From Sphingomonas sp. OK281 (GTDB taxonomy: Bacteria; Pseudomonadota; Alphaproteobacteria; Sphingomonadales; Sphingomonadaceae), in the NCBI RefSeq assembly GCF_900115295.1, contig NZ_FOVZ01000002.1, forward strand, positions 372,001 through 436,000: a stretch of 64,000 bases of DNA. Reading direction: 5' to 3'. Position numbers and translations under genes: made by a program. Below the pieces are notes generated by a model, which saw only the letters and a list, made by a program, of their open reading frames with translations, made no database searches and was not told the DNA's origin. Below are positions 43,950 to 53,071 of the stretch, one piece after another. Positions within the stretch are counted from its first letter, which is position 1; each line of letters opens with the position of its first letter.

Positions 43950-44354
43950 TTATTCAGGCGGAACCCGTGTCCACAAAGCGTTGAATGCCACGCTATCAAA
44001 TGCGGTGGTGCCCTCAACAATCTTGCCGTTCCGCATCTTCAAGAACCAGCTGTAGGTATTGTGGTAAGGCTGATCATCGCGGGCGACGCCGTTGATCTCG
44101 AACAGAACGATGACCATTTCGCCATCTTGATACAGTCCCTTGATCACCGGCTTTGGTGGCGTGTGCATTCGCGCGTGGAACGGTATAATAACACCGGTCA
44201 AAAAGGCGTCACGACCCGAATACGTTTTTGATACAACAGAGTTGCCAACGACGGTGATCGTCGCTTGTTCGGCAAACAGTTCGAACGGATTACCCGTTCC
44301 TGCGGACCAAGCGTCGAAGGCGCCGCGGACTATTTCCCTGTCTGTCATAGGCAT
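43950..44354 (-). CDS. SnoaL-like (NTF2-fold) protein
   Basis: A 134-residue protein: DREIVRGAFDAWSAGTGNPFELFAEQATITVVGNSVVSKTYSG...FLKMRNGKIVEGTTAFDSVAFNALW. The alpha+beta cone and the closing MRNGKIVEG..AF..S pattern are those of SnoaL-like NTF2-fold proteins, which include polyketide cyclases and isomerases. No substrate can be named. It lies 74 bp downstream of the DUF4334 gene, likely one operon. Confidence 0.78.
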   Translation of the reverse strand: MPMTDREIVRGAFDAWSAGTGNPFELFAEQATITVVGNSVVSKTYSGRDAFLTGVIIPFHARMHTPPKPVIKGLYQDGEMVIVLFEINGVARDDQPYHNTYSWFLKMRNGKIVEGTTAFDSVAFNALWTRVPPE

Positions 44355-44428
44355 TTTGAGATCCTTACGATTTCAAGAGGTAAGAAAAAGAAAGAGCGCA
44401 CAGGGTCCGCCTGGACGGTCATCTTGCT

Positions 44429-44968
44429 TTACAAGGCGCAGTGAATCGTCGCAGATGCCGAGGCAGGCGATTGATGGACGGTCAGCGGCGCGGGCCAAGC
44501 GCTAATGCGATCAAGGAAGAAGAACTGGTGCTTCCCGTCAGGTAGCAATTCGGCGCTACCGATAGCTTTGCCACTGACGGCGCCAAGAAGCGTCTCATCG
44601 TCGACGCGCCGAAGATGGCCAAACATCGGCACGCCGTCGTAAACCACGGTCGCCGAGATCTTGCCGCGAAACGCCATCATTGCCAGGCTGGCTTCACCAT
44701 TCATTGCCTGGCTCGACGATAGCGCGCCGGTGTCGTCCCAGCAGACCATCGGCTTGGCATCGCTCGGCGAAACGAACCATTTTCCGAACCAGCGCAGCTT
44801 CACCAGTGCTGGCAACAGCCAGTGGCCAGTGTTGAAGCCGCCACCCCGCCATCGCGAGAGGATGTCCTCGCAAGCGACGGGTTCCAGCATATCGAAAAGG
44901 GTAAGAAGTTCTCCCTCAGTGGTTGCATCCTGGCACATAAGTTGGTCGAAATATTCCCGGCTGATCAT
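44429..44968 (-). CDS. GXWXG/DUF4334 protein
   Basis: A 179-residue protein with the GXWXG segment (ILSRWRGGGFNTGHWLLPALVKLRWFGKWF) and the DUF4334 segment (ASLAMMAFRGKISATVVYDGVPMFGHLRRVDDETLLGAVSGKA). These two domains usually occur together in small proteins of unknown function, predicted to bind a hydrophobic ligand. It is divergent from the AraC regulator, the probable controller. Confidence 0.8.
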   Translation of the reverse strand: MISREYFDQLMCQDATTEGELLTLFDMLEPVACEDILSRWRGGGFNTGHWLLPALVKLRWFGKWFVSPSDAKPMVCWDDTGALSSSQAMNGEASLAMMAFRGKISATVVYDGVPMFGHLRRVDDETLLGAVSGKAIGSAELLPDGKHQFFFLDRISAWPAPLTVHQSPASASATIHCAL

Positions 44969-45510
44969 TGCTGGCCTTTCGGTTGACGGACGGACGCAAC
45001 GCGGTGCGACCGATGAGTCACTGAATGGGTATCGCGCCGTCTCTTCAGCGCCCCCCCTTCAGGTGACATCCGCTACCTAAGCGACGCTGCTTGGCGTCGC
45101 TTGTCGTGGCATGCATCCTTTTTGTCAGGCCGTGCAATTTTACGGGGTTGCACGCTCAACCGCGAACCATTTGACATTTCGCCATCCCGTGCGACCTAAA
45201 TCATACCAAATAAGTAAAGATATCTCGGTAATTGCAGACTAATCTATGACTATGAACAAAGATGCGTCCGCGAGAGGGGAAGGTGCCATAAAGGCATCGA
45301 ATTCATATGCCGTGGTTATGTGTATAGATCTGAATATGCGGCGCATCGCTTGGTGATGTTAAGTACGCTACCCGGCTTTAATATTAAACTCGTGGTATGG
45401 TGTTGATTATGTTACACCCTGCAAAATTAATACGATCTCCGATTCCAGATGCTGAAGCCTGGGCCAATCGATGATGATTGATACTTTCGAAACATGCTAC
45501 GAGGACGAAT
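44969..45510. promoter_or_regulatory. Divergent intergenic region between DUF4334 and the AraC regulator
   Basis: 542 bp with no supported gene; AT-rich from about 45170. It must hold the promoters of both divergent units. No clean inverted repeat was found by eye. Confidence 0.4.
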
Positions 45511-46440
45511 GTGACCTTACCCCAAGAGGACCAAGCCGTGTCCGGCGGTCAGCCATATTGGGATATGCTCGCGCAGCAAGCTGACCTGGTATTGCCGCAT
45601 ATGAGCGTAGTGCTTCCCAGCGACGAAGCAGCGCACTCGATTGAATCGCGAATGATTGGCAATCAAGTTATTGCCCATCTTCGGTTCAAAGATGTTGTGG
45701 CGGAAGCGTCAGGCCGACGTGCCAATCTTTCCGGCCTAGGAAAGCATTTCAAACTGCTGTGGCAGCTCGCTGGTTCAGTGCATTTTGAATATCCCGATCA
45801 GTCCTTAACGCTGAATGCCGGCGAAATGCTGATCAGCCGCGTGAGTATGGACTATAAGATCGAGACGAGCGCGGATGCTGATAGCCTGCTGCTGTTCTTC
45901 GATCCTTCATCCAGCTCGTCGTGGCAGGAGACGGTGCATCGAGAGATGGCACGACCACTTCCGGCGAACGGCGCGATCACCGCAGCGGCGGGGGGTGTCG
46001 CCGCGTTGCTACGCCATAACGGGAGTGCAGCGGACAGCTTGGTGGCGGACGCGCTAATCGATCTCGCTCTCTCGTCCGCCGACGCGCCTGATGAAGCGTC
46101 GTTCGGTCAGTCGTTGCCCGCCGAAATGATTCGGGTTCAGCTTATCGTCGCCGCCAATATTGCCGAAGCTGGGTATGGTCCGGATCGGCTCGCGCATGAT
46201 CTAGGGCTGTCACGCCGTTCGCTCTATAATCGCCTCGGACGGCTCGGACTGACGCCATCAGATTTCATTCGTCAGCAACGGCTCGATCTCGCTCGGCGCC
46301 AGATTATCCGCGGTAGTGACAGCCTAACGATGATCGCGTTGGGGCATGGCTTTTCTGACAGCGCCCATTTCAGCCATGCGTTTAAGGCCGCCTACGGCTA
46401 TTCTCCGAACGTGTTACGTAAAAGACACGCACCCCATTGA
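45511..46440 (+). CDS. AraC family transcriptional regulator
   Basis: A 309-residue regulator from GTG 45511, preceded by GAGGACGA. The N-terminal ~180 residues are a cupin-like AraC-binding-like sensor (FKLLWQLAGSVHFEYPDQSLTLNAGEMLISRV). The C-terminal HTH_18 pair reads AHDLGLSRRSLYNRLGRLGLTPSDFIRQQRL and ALGHGFSDSAHFSHAFKAAYGYSPNVLR. It probably regulates the divergent DUF4334-SnoaL pair. The frame is open to 45478, with weaker start signals. Confidence 0.88.
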   Translation: MTLPQEDQAVSGGQPYWDMLAQQADLVLPHMSVVLPSDEAAHSIESRMIGNQVIAHLRFKDVVAEASGRRANLSGLGKHFKLLWQLAGSVHFEYPDQSLTLNAGEMLISRVSMDYKIETSADADSLLLFFDPSSSSSWQETVHREMARPLPANGAITAAAGGVAALLRHNGSAADSLVADALIDLALSSADAPDEASFGQSLPAEMIRVQLIVAANIAEAGYGPDRLAHDLGLSRRSLYNRLGRLGLTPSDFIRQQRLDLARRQIIRGSDSLTMIALGHGFSDSAHFSHAFKAAYGYSPNVLRKRHAPH

Positions 46441-47034
46441 CAGGTTACCGCCGCGGCCTGGCCGACTTTAGCCTCTTTTGGGGAAAAAACGGCAGCACCG
46501 CAATGTCGGCTATTGCCGCGCGTCTTCCCGAAAGTTTCCTGTCCGTCCTGGACATTGCAAAGGCGAATCATCGGCAGGCCTAGCCGACCTGTCAGTCACT
46601 TCCTCCGCAGGTATAGCGCAGATCGACTGTTCGGCTTTTCTAAGTCAAAGCGCTTTCACTAGGAAGCGTACGATTGGTGAAGGGCTTTACGACGTCGGGA
46701 AGAAATCACGCGATCCCGGTGCCTAGAACGTTCGATGAGTGGCGTTCGATATGAATTATCCAACGATCTGGGTGCCCAGCTTTACCAGTACCGAACCAGA
46801 GTGCCCGTTGCTCTTCATGGAATCATGGCACATCGCGGATCAGAATATCGCTGAACACAGCCTCCCTTCGCGGTCGCGGCTTTAGCGAAGGTGAAGGATG
46901 TCCGGCACTCCTGACGATATGCACGGCGCAATTTCCGGCGTGATCGCAGCATGCTCTGCTGCCGGGTGCGGCGGGTGCCTTATGTCCGAGCGTGCGATGC
47001 CATAAGGCCACGCAGCTTTATGCAGGAGGTGACG
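46441..47034. other. Intergenic gap containing dispersed repeat copy B (46608-46682)
   Basis: The 75-bp segment at 46608-46682 repeats 42626-42700 (about 80% identical). A frame at 46478-46726 reads across it but has no protein-like features. The remainder shows nothing until AGGAGGT before the shikimate-dehydrogenase-like gene. Confidence 0.55.
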
Positions 47035-47856
47035 ATGAAACCCATGATTGGACGCGATACGCGGCTGTGCATGTCCTTGTCGGCGCGGCCGGGAAACTTC
47101 GGCACGCGCTTTCACAACCGTCTATACGAGCTGACAGGGCTCGATTTCGTCTACAAGTCTTTCTCCACCACCGATCTCCCTGGCGCGATCGCGGGAATTC
47201 GAGCGCTGGATATTCGCGGTTCCGCGGTCTCGATGCCTTTCAAGGAAGCGGTGATCCCGTTGCTCGACGGCCTGGCGGCAACCGCTGGCGCGATCGACAG
47301 CGTCAATACGATCGTCAACGACGATGGAGTCCTGACCGGGCACAATACGGATTACGGGGCGGTCGTCGATCTGATCGCCGATATCGATCGCGCGATGCCG
47401 TTCGTGGTGCAGGGGGCGGGGGGCATGGCGAAGGCCGTTGCCGCGGCACTCCGCGATGGCGGTTTCCGCAACGGCACGATCGTCGCGCGGAACGAAACGG
47501 CGGGACGAATCCTGGCGCACCGGTATGGCTATGAATGGGTGTCCGACATTCAGGCGGTTTCGGGCCCGGTGCCTTTGCTCGTGAACGTTACGCCGCTTGG
47601 CATGACCGGGCGCGATGCCGACGTGCTCGCGTTTCCCGCCGCGATGATCGCCGCGTGCGAGATCGCGTTCGACGTGGTCCAGTATCCGATCGAAACGCCC
47701 TTCGTGCGTGCGGCGGCGGCGGCAGGCAAACGGTGCATCACCGGCGCAGAGGTCGCTACGCTACAGGCCGTGCAGCAGTTTATCCTCTATACCGGCGTCG
47801 AGCCCGATGCGGCGCAGGTAGCGGAGGCAGCGGCATGGGCGCGCGCCAATTCGTGA
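47035..47856 (+). CDS. Shikimate dehydrogenase-like protein (HI0607/SdhL type)
   Basis: A 273-residue protein from ATG 47035, preceded by AGGAGGT. The N-terminus MKPMIGRDTRLCMSLSARPGNFGTRFHN and VSMPFKEAV (catalytic Lys), then NTIVNDDGVLTGHNTDYGA (catalytic Asp) and VVQGAGGMAKAVAAAL (NADP-binding loop) match the HI0607 group. That group is AroE-like in fold but reported to be far slower on shikimate. It is unlikely to be the main AroE, and its physiological substrate is unclear. The gene stands alone. Confidence 0.82.
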   Translation: MKPMIGRDTRLCMSLSARPGNFGTRFHNRLYELTGLDFVYKSFSTTDLPGAIAGIRALDIRGSAVSMPFKEAVIPLLDGLAATAGAIDSVNTIVNDDGVLTGHNTDYGAVVDLIADIDRAMPFVVQGAGGMAKAVAAALRDGGFRNGTIVARNETAGRILAHRYGYEWVSDIQAVSGPVPLLVNVTPLGMTGRDADVLAFPAAMIAACEIAFDVVQYPIETPFVRAAAAAGKRCITGAEVATLQAVQQFILYTGVEPDAAQVAEAAAWARANS

Positions 47857-47939
47857 AGACCTGTGCGGTCGGTGGTTGAGCACGGGTCGATCATCGTTCG
47901 TCCTCTCGTGGGTATCGCAAGGGTGGCGATCGGCGCTTG

Positions 47940-48671
47940 CTAGTGCGCGGGCGTATCGACGAGTGCGCTCGCCAGCCAGGCAGGAACGAGCGCGTCGCCG
48001 AGCGCTTCGACGCGGCGATGCTCGACCATCAGGTTCAGCTCGGGATAGGTGATTCGCGTCCGCGCGCTTGGTTCGGTGAAAGGTGCGACGACAAGTCGGC
48101 GGTTCACCTTAGACCGGTGATGCATCCGCGCGGTGTTTTCCTGGCCGACGTAACATCCCTTGGTAAAGCTGACACCGTTCAGTTCGCGCGCGTTGCATTC
48201 GAGCCAGAGCGTCTCGCCGCTACCGAGTTCGGCTACGCCCTCGGTGACGCCAAGCGACAGGCGATGCGCATGCCAGCCGGTCGCCGCCTGGGCGGCGGGG
48301 GCAAGCCAGCGGCGGCCGAGTTGGGCGAGGCGGGGGTCCGGAACGCCTTGCTGTCCGGACCGCGACCAATGGGCCCTGGCCTCGTCGTGTTGGATCGTGA
48401 TCGCACGGCGCAAGCGGTATAGCGACAGGCGTTTGATCAGCGTTTCGGCCTGCGCCGCCTCGACATCGATCAGGACGTCTTCGCCGTCAGCCCAGAGGAT
48501 AAAGTCGAACAGCACCTTTCCCTGAGGGGACAGCAGCGCGGACCATGCGGGCAGGGTGGGCGCAACGAGCCCGACGTCGGCCGTGACCAGCCCCTGCAGG
48601 AAACCGCGCGGGTCATCGCCCGCAACGCGGATCACGCGGCGATCGGCTAGCATCGTTCCGGAAGTGTCCAT
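47940..48671 (-). CDS. ygfZ: YgfZ/GcvT-type folate-binding protein
   Basis: A 243-residue protein with the diagnostic motif KGCYVGQENTARMHHR and the N-terminal segment GDDPRGFLQGLVTADV...LLSPQGKVLFDF. YgfZ binds tetrahydrofolate and supports assembly or repair of some iron-sulfur enzymes. ATG 48671 is preferred over an upstream GTG at 48680. It diverges from pyrC by 81 bp. Confidence 0.88.
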   Translation of the reverse strand: MDTSGTMLADRRVIRVAGDDPRGFLQGLVTADVGLVAPTLPAWSALLSPQGKVLFDFILWADGEDVLIDVEAAQAETLIKRLSLYRLRRAITIQHDEARAHWSRSGQQGVPDPRLAQLGRRWLAPAAQAATGWHAHRLSLGVTEGVAELGSGETLWLECNARELNGVSFTKGCYVGQENTARMHHRSKVNRRLVVAPFTEPSARTRITYPELNLMVEHRRVEALGDALVPAWLASALVDTPAH

Positions 48672-48752
48672 GCGCACCACCTAGTGCGCCGGGCGCCGAT
48701 TCCAAGCATTGCGTGTCTGGCGTCGTTGCTTCGGCGCCGATAGGAAGGCGAC

Positions 48753-49790
48753 ATGACCGAGCGCCTCACGATCCGCCGCCCAGACGACTGGCACGTCCAC
48801 CTGCGCGATGGCGCGATGCTGGAGGCGGTGGCGGGGTATACCGCGCGGCAGTTCGCCCGTGCGATCATCATGCCGAACCTGACTCCGCCGGTGACGTCGA
48901 TCGAGGCAGCAACGGCGTATCGCGCGCGGATCCTAGCGGCCGTGGGCGATACCGTGGACTTCACCCCGCTGATGACGTGTTACCTTACCGACGGCACCGA
49001 CCCCGCCGAGCTCGAGCGCGGTCATGCCGAAGGCGTGTTCACCGCGTGCAAGCTCTACCCGGCGCACGCCACCACCAATTCCGCGCACGGCGTCACCGAC
49101 ATTCGCGCGCTGACGGGCGTGTTGGAGACGTTGCAGCGGATCGGCATGCCGCTGCTGATCCACGGCGAGGTGACGGACAAGTCGATCGACATCTTCGACC
49201 GCGAGGCGGTGTTCGTCGAGCGCGTGCTGACGCCGCTGGTGCGCGACTATCCCGGCTTGAAGATCGTGCTGGAGCATATCACGACCGCGGAGGCCGCAGC
49301 GTTCGTGGCCGAGGCGGATCATCCGATTGCCGCGACGATCACGCCGCAGCATTTGCTGATCAACCGCAATGCGTTGTTCGACGGGGGGCTCAGGCCGCAC
49401 GCATATTGCCTGCCGGTGCTGAAGCGGGAGACGCATCGCCTGGCAGTGCGGCGTGCCGCGGTGTCTGGATCGCCGCGATTTTTCCTTGGAACCGACAGCG
49501 CGCCGCATGTGGTCGGGGCGAAGGAATCCGGGTGCGGATGCGCGGGAATCTTCAACGCACCGTTCGCGCTCGAGGCATATGTTCGGGTGTTCGACGAGGA
49601 GGGGGCGCTCGACGCGTTCGAGGGATTCGCGTCGGAGCACGGCGCGCGGTTCTACGGCTTGCCGCTGAACCAGGGTACCGTGACGCTGGTGCGCGGCGAC
49701 GTCGAGGTGCCGGCTTCGGTTGGCACAGGGGAGACGGCGGTCGTGCCGTTTCTGGCGGGGACCAATGCCGGGTGGCGGTTCGAGGGCTAG
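48753..49790 (+). CDS. pyrC: Dihydroorotase
   Basis: A 345-residue amidohydrolase of the class II (E. coli PyrC) type. It cyclises N-carbamoyl-L-aspartate to dihydroorotate in pyrimidine synthesis. DWHVHLRDG gives zinc ligands His14 and His16; ACKLYPAHATTNS carries the carboxylated Lys; LLIHGE, LEH and FFLGTDSAPH supply the other ligands. Length is normal and the gene looks intact. Confidence 0.95.
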   Translation: MTERLTIRRPDDWHVHLRDGAMLEAVAGYTARQFARAIIMPNLTPPVTSIEAATAYRARILAAVGDTVDFTPLMTCYLTDGTDPAELERGHAEGVFTACKLYPAHATTNSAHGVTDIRALTGVLETLQRIGMPLLIHGEVTDKSIDIFDREAVFVERVLTPLVRDYPGLKIVLEHITTAEAAAFVAEADHPIAATITPQHLLINRNALFDGGLRPHAYCLPVLKRETHRLAVRRAAVSGSPRFFLGTDSAPHVVGAKESGCGCAGIFNAPFALEAYVRVFDEEGALDAFEGFASEHGARFYGLPLNQGTVTLVRGDVEVPASVGTGETAVVPFLAGTNAGWRFEG

Positions 49791-49901
49791 TACCGCCTCG
49801 TCCCGAAGCTTTTTAGGGCCGATCGAACGCCAGCCTCCCCCTATCGGGAGGACAAGACGCCGAAGGCGGCTACGACCGGTATGAGGGCAGGGGCGGAACG
49901 T

Positions 49902-50252
49902 TTAGGTCGCGGAAGCCTGCGCCTTCAGCCGATCCAGCCATAACCGGGCTTCCTTCTGCTCGCCGACCGCGCTCGCGCTGGCCGGGCCGCGGGCGGCGAA
50001 GAAGTCGCGATGGAGTGCGAACGGTTCGAGCATCAGGCGTTCGCGCATTGAATCGATGTCGCTGCCCATCTCGGTCAGCGCGTCGATAGTGGGAGCGATG
50101 GCCGCGCGGACGCGGCGGTCGGTGGTGCGATCGAACAGGCCTAGCGAACCGGCGGCGGTCTTCTCGATCGCGGCGATCAGTGTTTCGCGATATTCTGTTT
50201 CGAGGTCCTCGCGCTGAGCATCGAGACGAGCGAGACGGTCGGGTTTTGCCAT
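49902..50252 (-). CDS. Conserved hypothetical protein
   Basis: A 116-residue soluble, helical, charged protein (MAKPDRLARLDAQREDLETEYRETLIAAIEKTAAGSLGLF...REERLMLEPFALHRDFFAARG-type ending). The first 35 residues could form a coiled coil. I know no function. It looks like the small core proteins seen in sphingomonads; base composition matches the chromosome. Confidence 0.6.
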   Translation of the reverse strand: MAKPDRLARLDAQREDLETEYRETLIAAIEKTAAGSLGLFDRTTDRRVRAAIAPTIDALTEMGSDIDSMRERLMLEPFALHRDFFAARGPASASAVGEQKEARLWLDRLKAQASAT

Positions 50253-50407
50253 TGTTTCGGGGTAACGCTTGGGATGGGAGCGTCAACTCGTCGACGGCAC
50301 TTTAGAGCGGTGTCAGGAGGGACGCCGTGGTTGGGGCGCACGCCGGCGCAAGCCCATTTCGTCGGACGAGCTTGCGTGTGTCAGCAGGGCGTGGCCATTC
50401 GCCACGT

Positions 50408-51181
50408 CTAGAACGGCAGCCACCGACTCTTGTGCGTGATGTTCATATACCCGACGTTCACGCCCGCGCGCCAGCCGACGCCGAGGCGAATGGGTATCAG
50501 GACGACATTGCCACGGCGCAGGTACGTGGCCGCGAAACCGCCGACGAGATAGAGTCGGCCTTCGACTGCGGGGAAGCGTTTGTAGAGTTCTTCCGTGTCG
50601 TAGAGGTTGTAGACCAGGACGAAGACCTTGTTCGCGTCGCCGCCGACGTCGAAGCCGACCGATGGTCCGGTCCAATAGACCGGTTGCTGGCCCTCGACCT
50701 TGTGGCTCATGATCCCCGAGCCATAGCGGACGCCGAGGATGAAGGCGCCCGACGCTTCGCGGCCGGCGATGTAGGCGTTGGGTTGGCCCTGGTCCTTGAG
50801 GATCTTTTCCAGGATGCCGCCCAGGCCTGCCGCGCCCTTGCCGAATACGCCTTCACCCGCAGCGAGCAGATCATCGCGCTGATACGTGTCGGCCGCCTGC
50901 ATCGTCGCTTCCGCGCGCGTTTCGGGAGGCGCCGTGCGGGCCTGGGATGCCGGTGGCACAATGGTATCGTTCTGGACCGGCGCATCGGGATAGCTGGGCT
51001 CGGACGATGCGGGCCTCGACGGTTGCGTGGTCGCCTGCCTGTTCGCGGGAGGGGCATATGCCCGAGGCGCGATGTCGCCGTCGATCGCCTGGTTGGGATC
51101 GATCGTGCGGACCTGCGCAGACGCGCCGCCTCCACAAAGGGCTGCCGCTAGGGCACCCAGGCCAAGCCAGACGCTACGCAT
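50408..51181 (-). CDS. EipA/DUF1134 family envelope protein
   Basis: A 257-residue precursor with a signal peptide (MRSVWLGLGALAAALCGGGASAQ), a long Pro/Ala/Ser-rich linker (about 25-95), and a C-terminal DUF1134 domain: GVRYGSGIMSHKVEGQQPVYWTGPSVGFDVGGDANKVFVLVYNLYDTEELYKRFPAVEG. In Brucella EipA is a periplasmic protein needed for envelope integrity. ATG 51181 is chosen for its signal peptide. Confidence 0.85.
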   Translation of the reverse strand: MRSVWLGLGALAAALCGGGASAQVRTIDPNQAIDGDIAPRAYAPPANRQATTQPSRPASSEPSYPDAPVQNDTIVPPASQARTAPPETRAEATMQAADTYQRDDLLAAGEGVFGKGAAGLGGILEKILKDQGQPNAYIAGREASGAFILGVRYGSGIMSHKVEGQQPVYWTGPSVGFDVGGDANKVFVLVYNLYDTEELYKRFPAVEGRLYLVGGFAATYLRRGNVVLIPIRLGVGWRAGVNVGYMNITHKSRWLPF

Positions 51182-51444
51182 GTCGATCGATCCCCAAATA
51201 CCAACGCACGACAGGTTAACCAACGTCGGGCTTGCCGCGCAATGAACGAACCGGCTGCCCGTGTCGAATTCGGGCGAATTCGGGCCGAACGCCCGGTCAA
51301 CACCAGGTAAGGACGTGCGACAAGGCTATGTGCTGCCGGAACATGCCGATGAAATGCGCCGTCGGAACGGAATTCGTGCGCCCGGCGATTACAGCCGTTG
51401 CCCCCCGCACCGACCCTCGCTATAGCCCCGCATCTGCTGCAGCC

Positions 51445-51537
51445 GGAGACGTGGGTGAGTGGCTGAAACCAGCGGTTTGCTAAACCGCCGTACCGGGTTT
51501 ACTGGTACCGAGGGTTCGAATCCCTCCGTCTCCGCCA
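51445..51537 (+). tRNA. tRNA-Ser (anticodon GCU)
   Basis: Acceptor GGAGACG pairs with CGTCTCC. Anticodon loop TTGCTAA with stem CGGTT/AACCG, a long variable arm (TACCGGGTTTACTGGTA) typical of serine tRNAs, T arm GGGTTCGAATCCC, discriminator G and encoded CCA. It marks the shift from core genes to an accessory region on its right. Confidence 0.95.
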
Positions 51538-51824
51538 AGCGATGCCCCCTAAGTAGTTGATTACACTAGGTAACGGCATTCGCTGCATGGCTTGGCTCCA
51601 CCACCTGTTCCCACACCGTGATTTGCGCATCAGTGAGCATGGGTGCGCGTCTTTCGATAAATGCTCGTTAGAAAAGTTACGCAGGGTAGCTGTCGTCATA
51701 TCTGTCGCGAACGCAGCCCGCTTCAGGAACGCCACGTCCTGTCGCCGACAGGAAGATCGGCCGCGCGTACAGTGACAGCCTCTGTGCAGCCGTTCGATTG
51801 TCGATCGGCTGCGTGGAGGACGAC
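51538..51824. other. Gap after tRNA-Ser
   Basis: 287 bp. Short frames here have no protein-like features. The 3' end contains the ribosome-binding site GGAGG of the ParB-like gene. No second copy of the tRNA-Ser 3' end was found in the window. Confidence 0.4.
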
Positions 51825-52970
51825 ATGAACCAGCACACCGCGATCGCTGTACGTCGGGATGACGTAAATCTCTGGAAGCAGGACGGCCGCCCGGTCCCGG
51901 GCTGGTTGCATCCTTGGATGATCGGCCGCGTCGAGGCCAACGGGACGTTCCTTATAGAGACGCCGCTAGGGCAGCAGCGCGTTCACCGCGGCTATGTCGT
52001 CGTTGAACATGTTGGCGACGTTTATGCATGGCCGGAGGAAGAGGTGGGGGCGAGGGTAGCCGAGCTCCGTGATCGAGCCGTCGCCGGTTCACGGCCATCA
52101 AATATGGTTGGCCCCGGCAAGAGCCTGAAGACGGCCATACCCAGCCGGAAGCGCGAAAGGGGCTCACCAGGCACTACTCGGCGCGTCTATTCTCCCGTCA
52201 CGGGCGCACCACCCAGTATCGAATGGGTTGGTGTCAGCGATCTGCAGGTCGATGGAGACTACCAGCGTTCGATCGATGGCTACACGTCCGAACGCCTGAT
52301 AGCGTCGATCGCGGCGCACTGGGATTGGCGCCTATGCATGCCGCTCGCTGTCTCGCGTCGGGATGAAGGGCGGTATGTGATCGATGGGCAGCATAGGCTT
52401 GCCGCTGCCAAGCTACGATCGGACATCCCGCATCTACCTTGCTGTATCGCGAGCTACGACGGCCCCGCAGATGAGGCGGCGATGTTCGTTGCGGCCAATC
52501 GCGCACGCCGCGCCATCAGCCGGCTAGACGATTTTCATGCTGCGCTCGTTGCTGGCGACGAGGACGCGATCGAGGTCAATCGGGTGGTGCACGAGGCCGG
52601 TTTGAAGGTGTCGCGCCAGACACGATCTCAGGCCTGGGTCCCGGGTGAAGTTTCCTTCACCAGCAGTATCGCGAATATACTCGGCAAGCATGGCGAAGAC
52701 ATGGTGCTCGAAGCTCTGACGGGTATGGCGAATGCCTTCAGAGGGCAGGTGCTGTCGGCCGGGTCATCGGTTTTCATAGGGCTGACCCGCATTCTAGTGC
52801 GGCCACCCGAGGGTCTTGATCGTGAGCGGCTATACCGAGCGTTGCACCACTACGACATGACTGGGTGGGGTAAGTTCGTGAAGGGGGCCAAGGGCACCGA
52901 TATGCGGGCCCAGGCAATGCGTGCGGCAATCCTCGAGGTCTATGCAGGTATCGCCCCAGCGCGGACCTGA
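51825..52970 (+). CDS. ParB-like (DUF6551-type) nuclease-fold protein
   Basis: A 381-residue protein from ATG 51825, with GGAGG at good spacing. Residues about 125-200 form the ParB/Srx-type core: VGVSDLQVDGDYQRSIDGYTSERLI and YVIDGQHRLAAAKL. The remainder is helical (NRARRAISRLDDFHAALVAGDEDA). No parA partner is nearby, so plasmid-type partitioning is unlikely; such orphan proteins occur in prophages and islands. A strong hairpin follows the stop. Confidence 0.7.
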   Translation: MNQHTAIAVRRDDVNLWKQDGRPVPGWLHPWMIGRVEANGTFLIETPLGQQRVHRGYVVVEHVGDVYAWPEEEVGARVAELRDRAVAGSRPSNMVGPGKSLKTAIPSRKRERGSPGTTRRVYSPVTGAPPSIEWVGVSDLQVDGDYQRSIDGYTSERLIASIAAHWDWRLCMPLAVSRRDEGRYVIDGQHRLAAAKLRSDIPHLPCCIASYDGPADEAAMFVAANRARRAISRLDDFHAALVAGDEDAIEVNRVVHEAGLKVSRQTRSQAWVPGEVSFTSSIANILGKHGEDMVLEALTGMANAFRGQVLSAGSSVFIGLTRILVRPPEGLDRERLYRALHHYDMTGWGKFVKGAKGTDMRAQAMRAAILEVYAGIAPART

Positions 52971-52974
52971 TGCA

Positions 52975-53004
52975 GCGCCCGCCGGTGTTGCTGCCGGCGG
53001 GCGC
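52975..53004 (+). terminator. Rho-independent-type terminator after the ParB-like gene
   Basis: GCGCCCGCCGG (52975-52985), an 8-base loop, and CCGGCGGGCGC (52994-53004), a perfect 11-bp stem, followed by TTCT. It lies 5 bp after the ParB-like stop codon. Confidence 0.75.
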
Positions 53005-53006
53005 TT

Positions 53007-53037
53007 CTACAGGTATTGGCGCAGAACAGTCGTTGGA
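53007..53037. repeat. 31-bp direct repeat, left copy
   Basis: Begins CTACAGG, ends AGAACAGTCGTTGGA. It matches 60473-60503 with 4 differences in 31 bp. The two copies lie in the same orientation 7.5 kb apart, each after a rightward gene. Confidence 0.6.
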
Positions 53038-53071
53038 TACCGCGTGAAGCGATTGTCTCGGTCAGGTAGGC

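Noticed and set aside
46478..46726. 82-codon open frame
   Set aside because: It reads through the 75-bp dispersed repeat and has no start signal or recognisable protein pattern.
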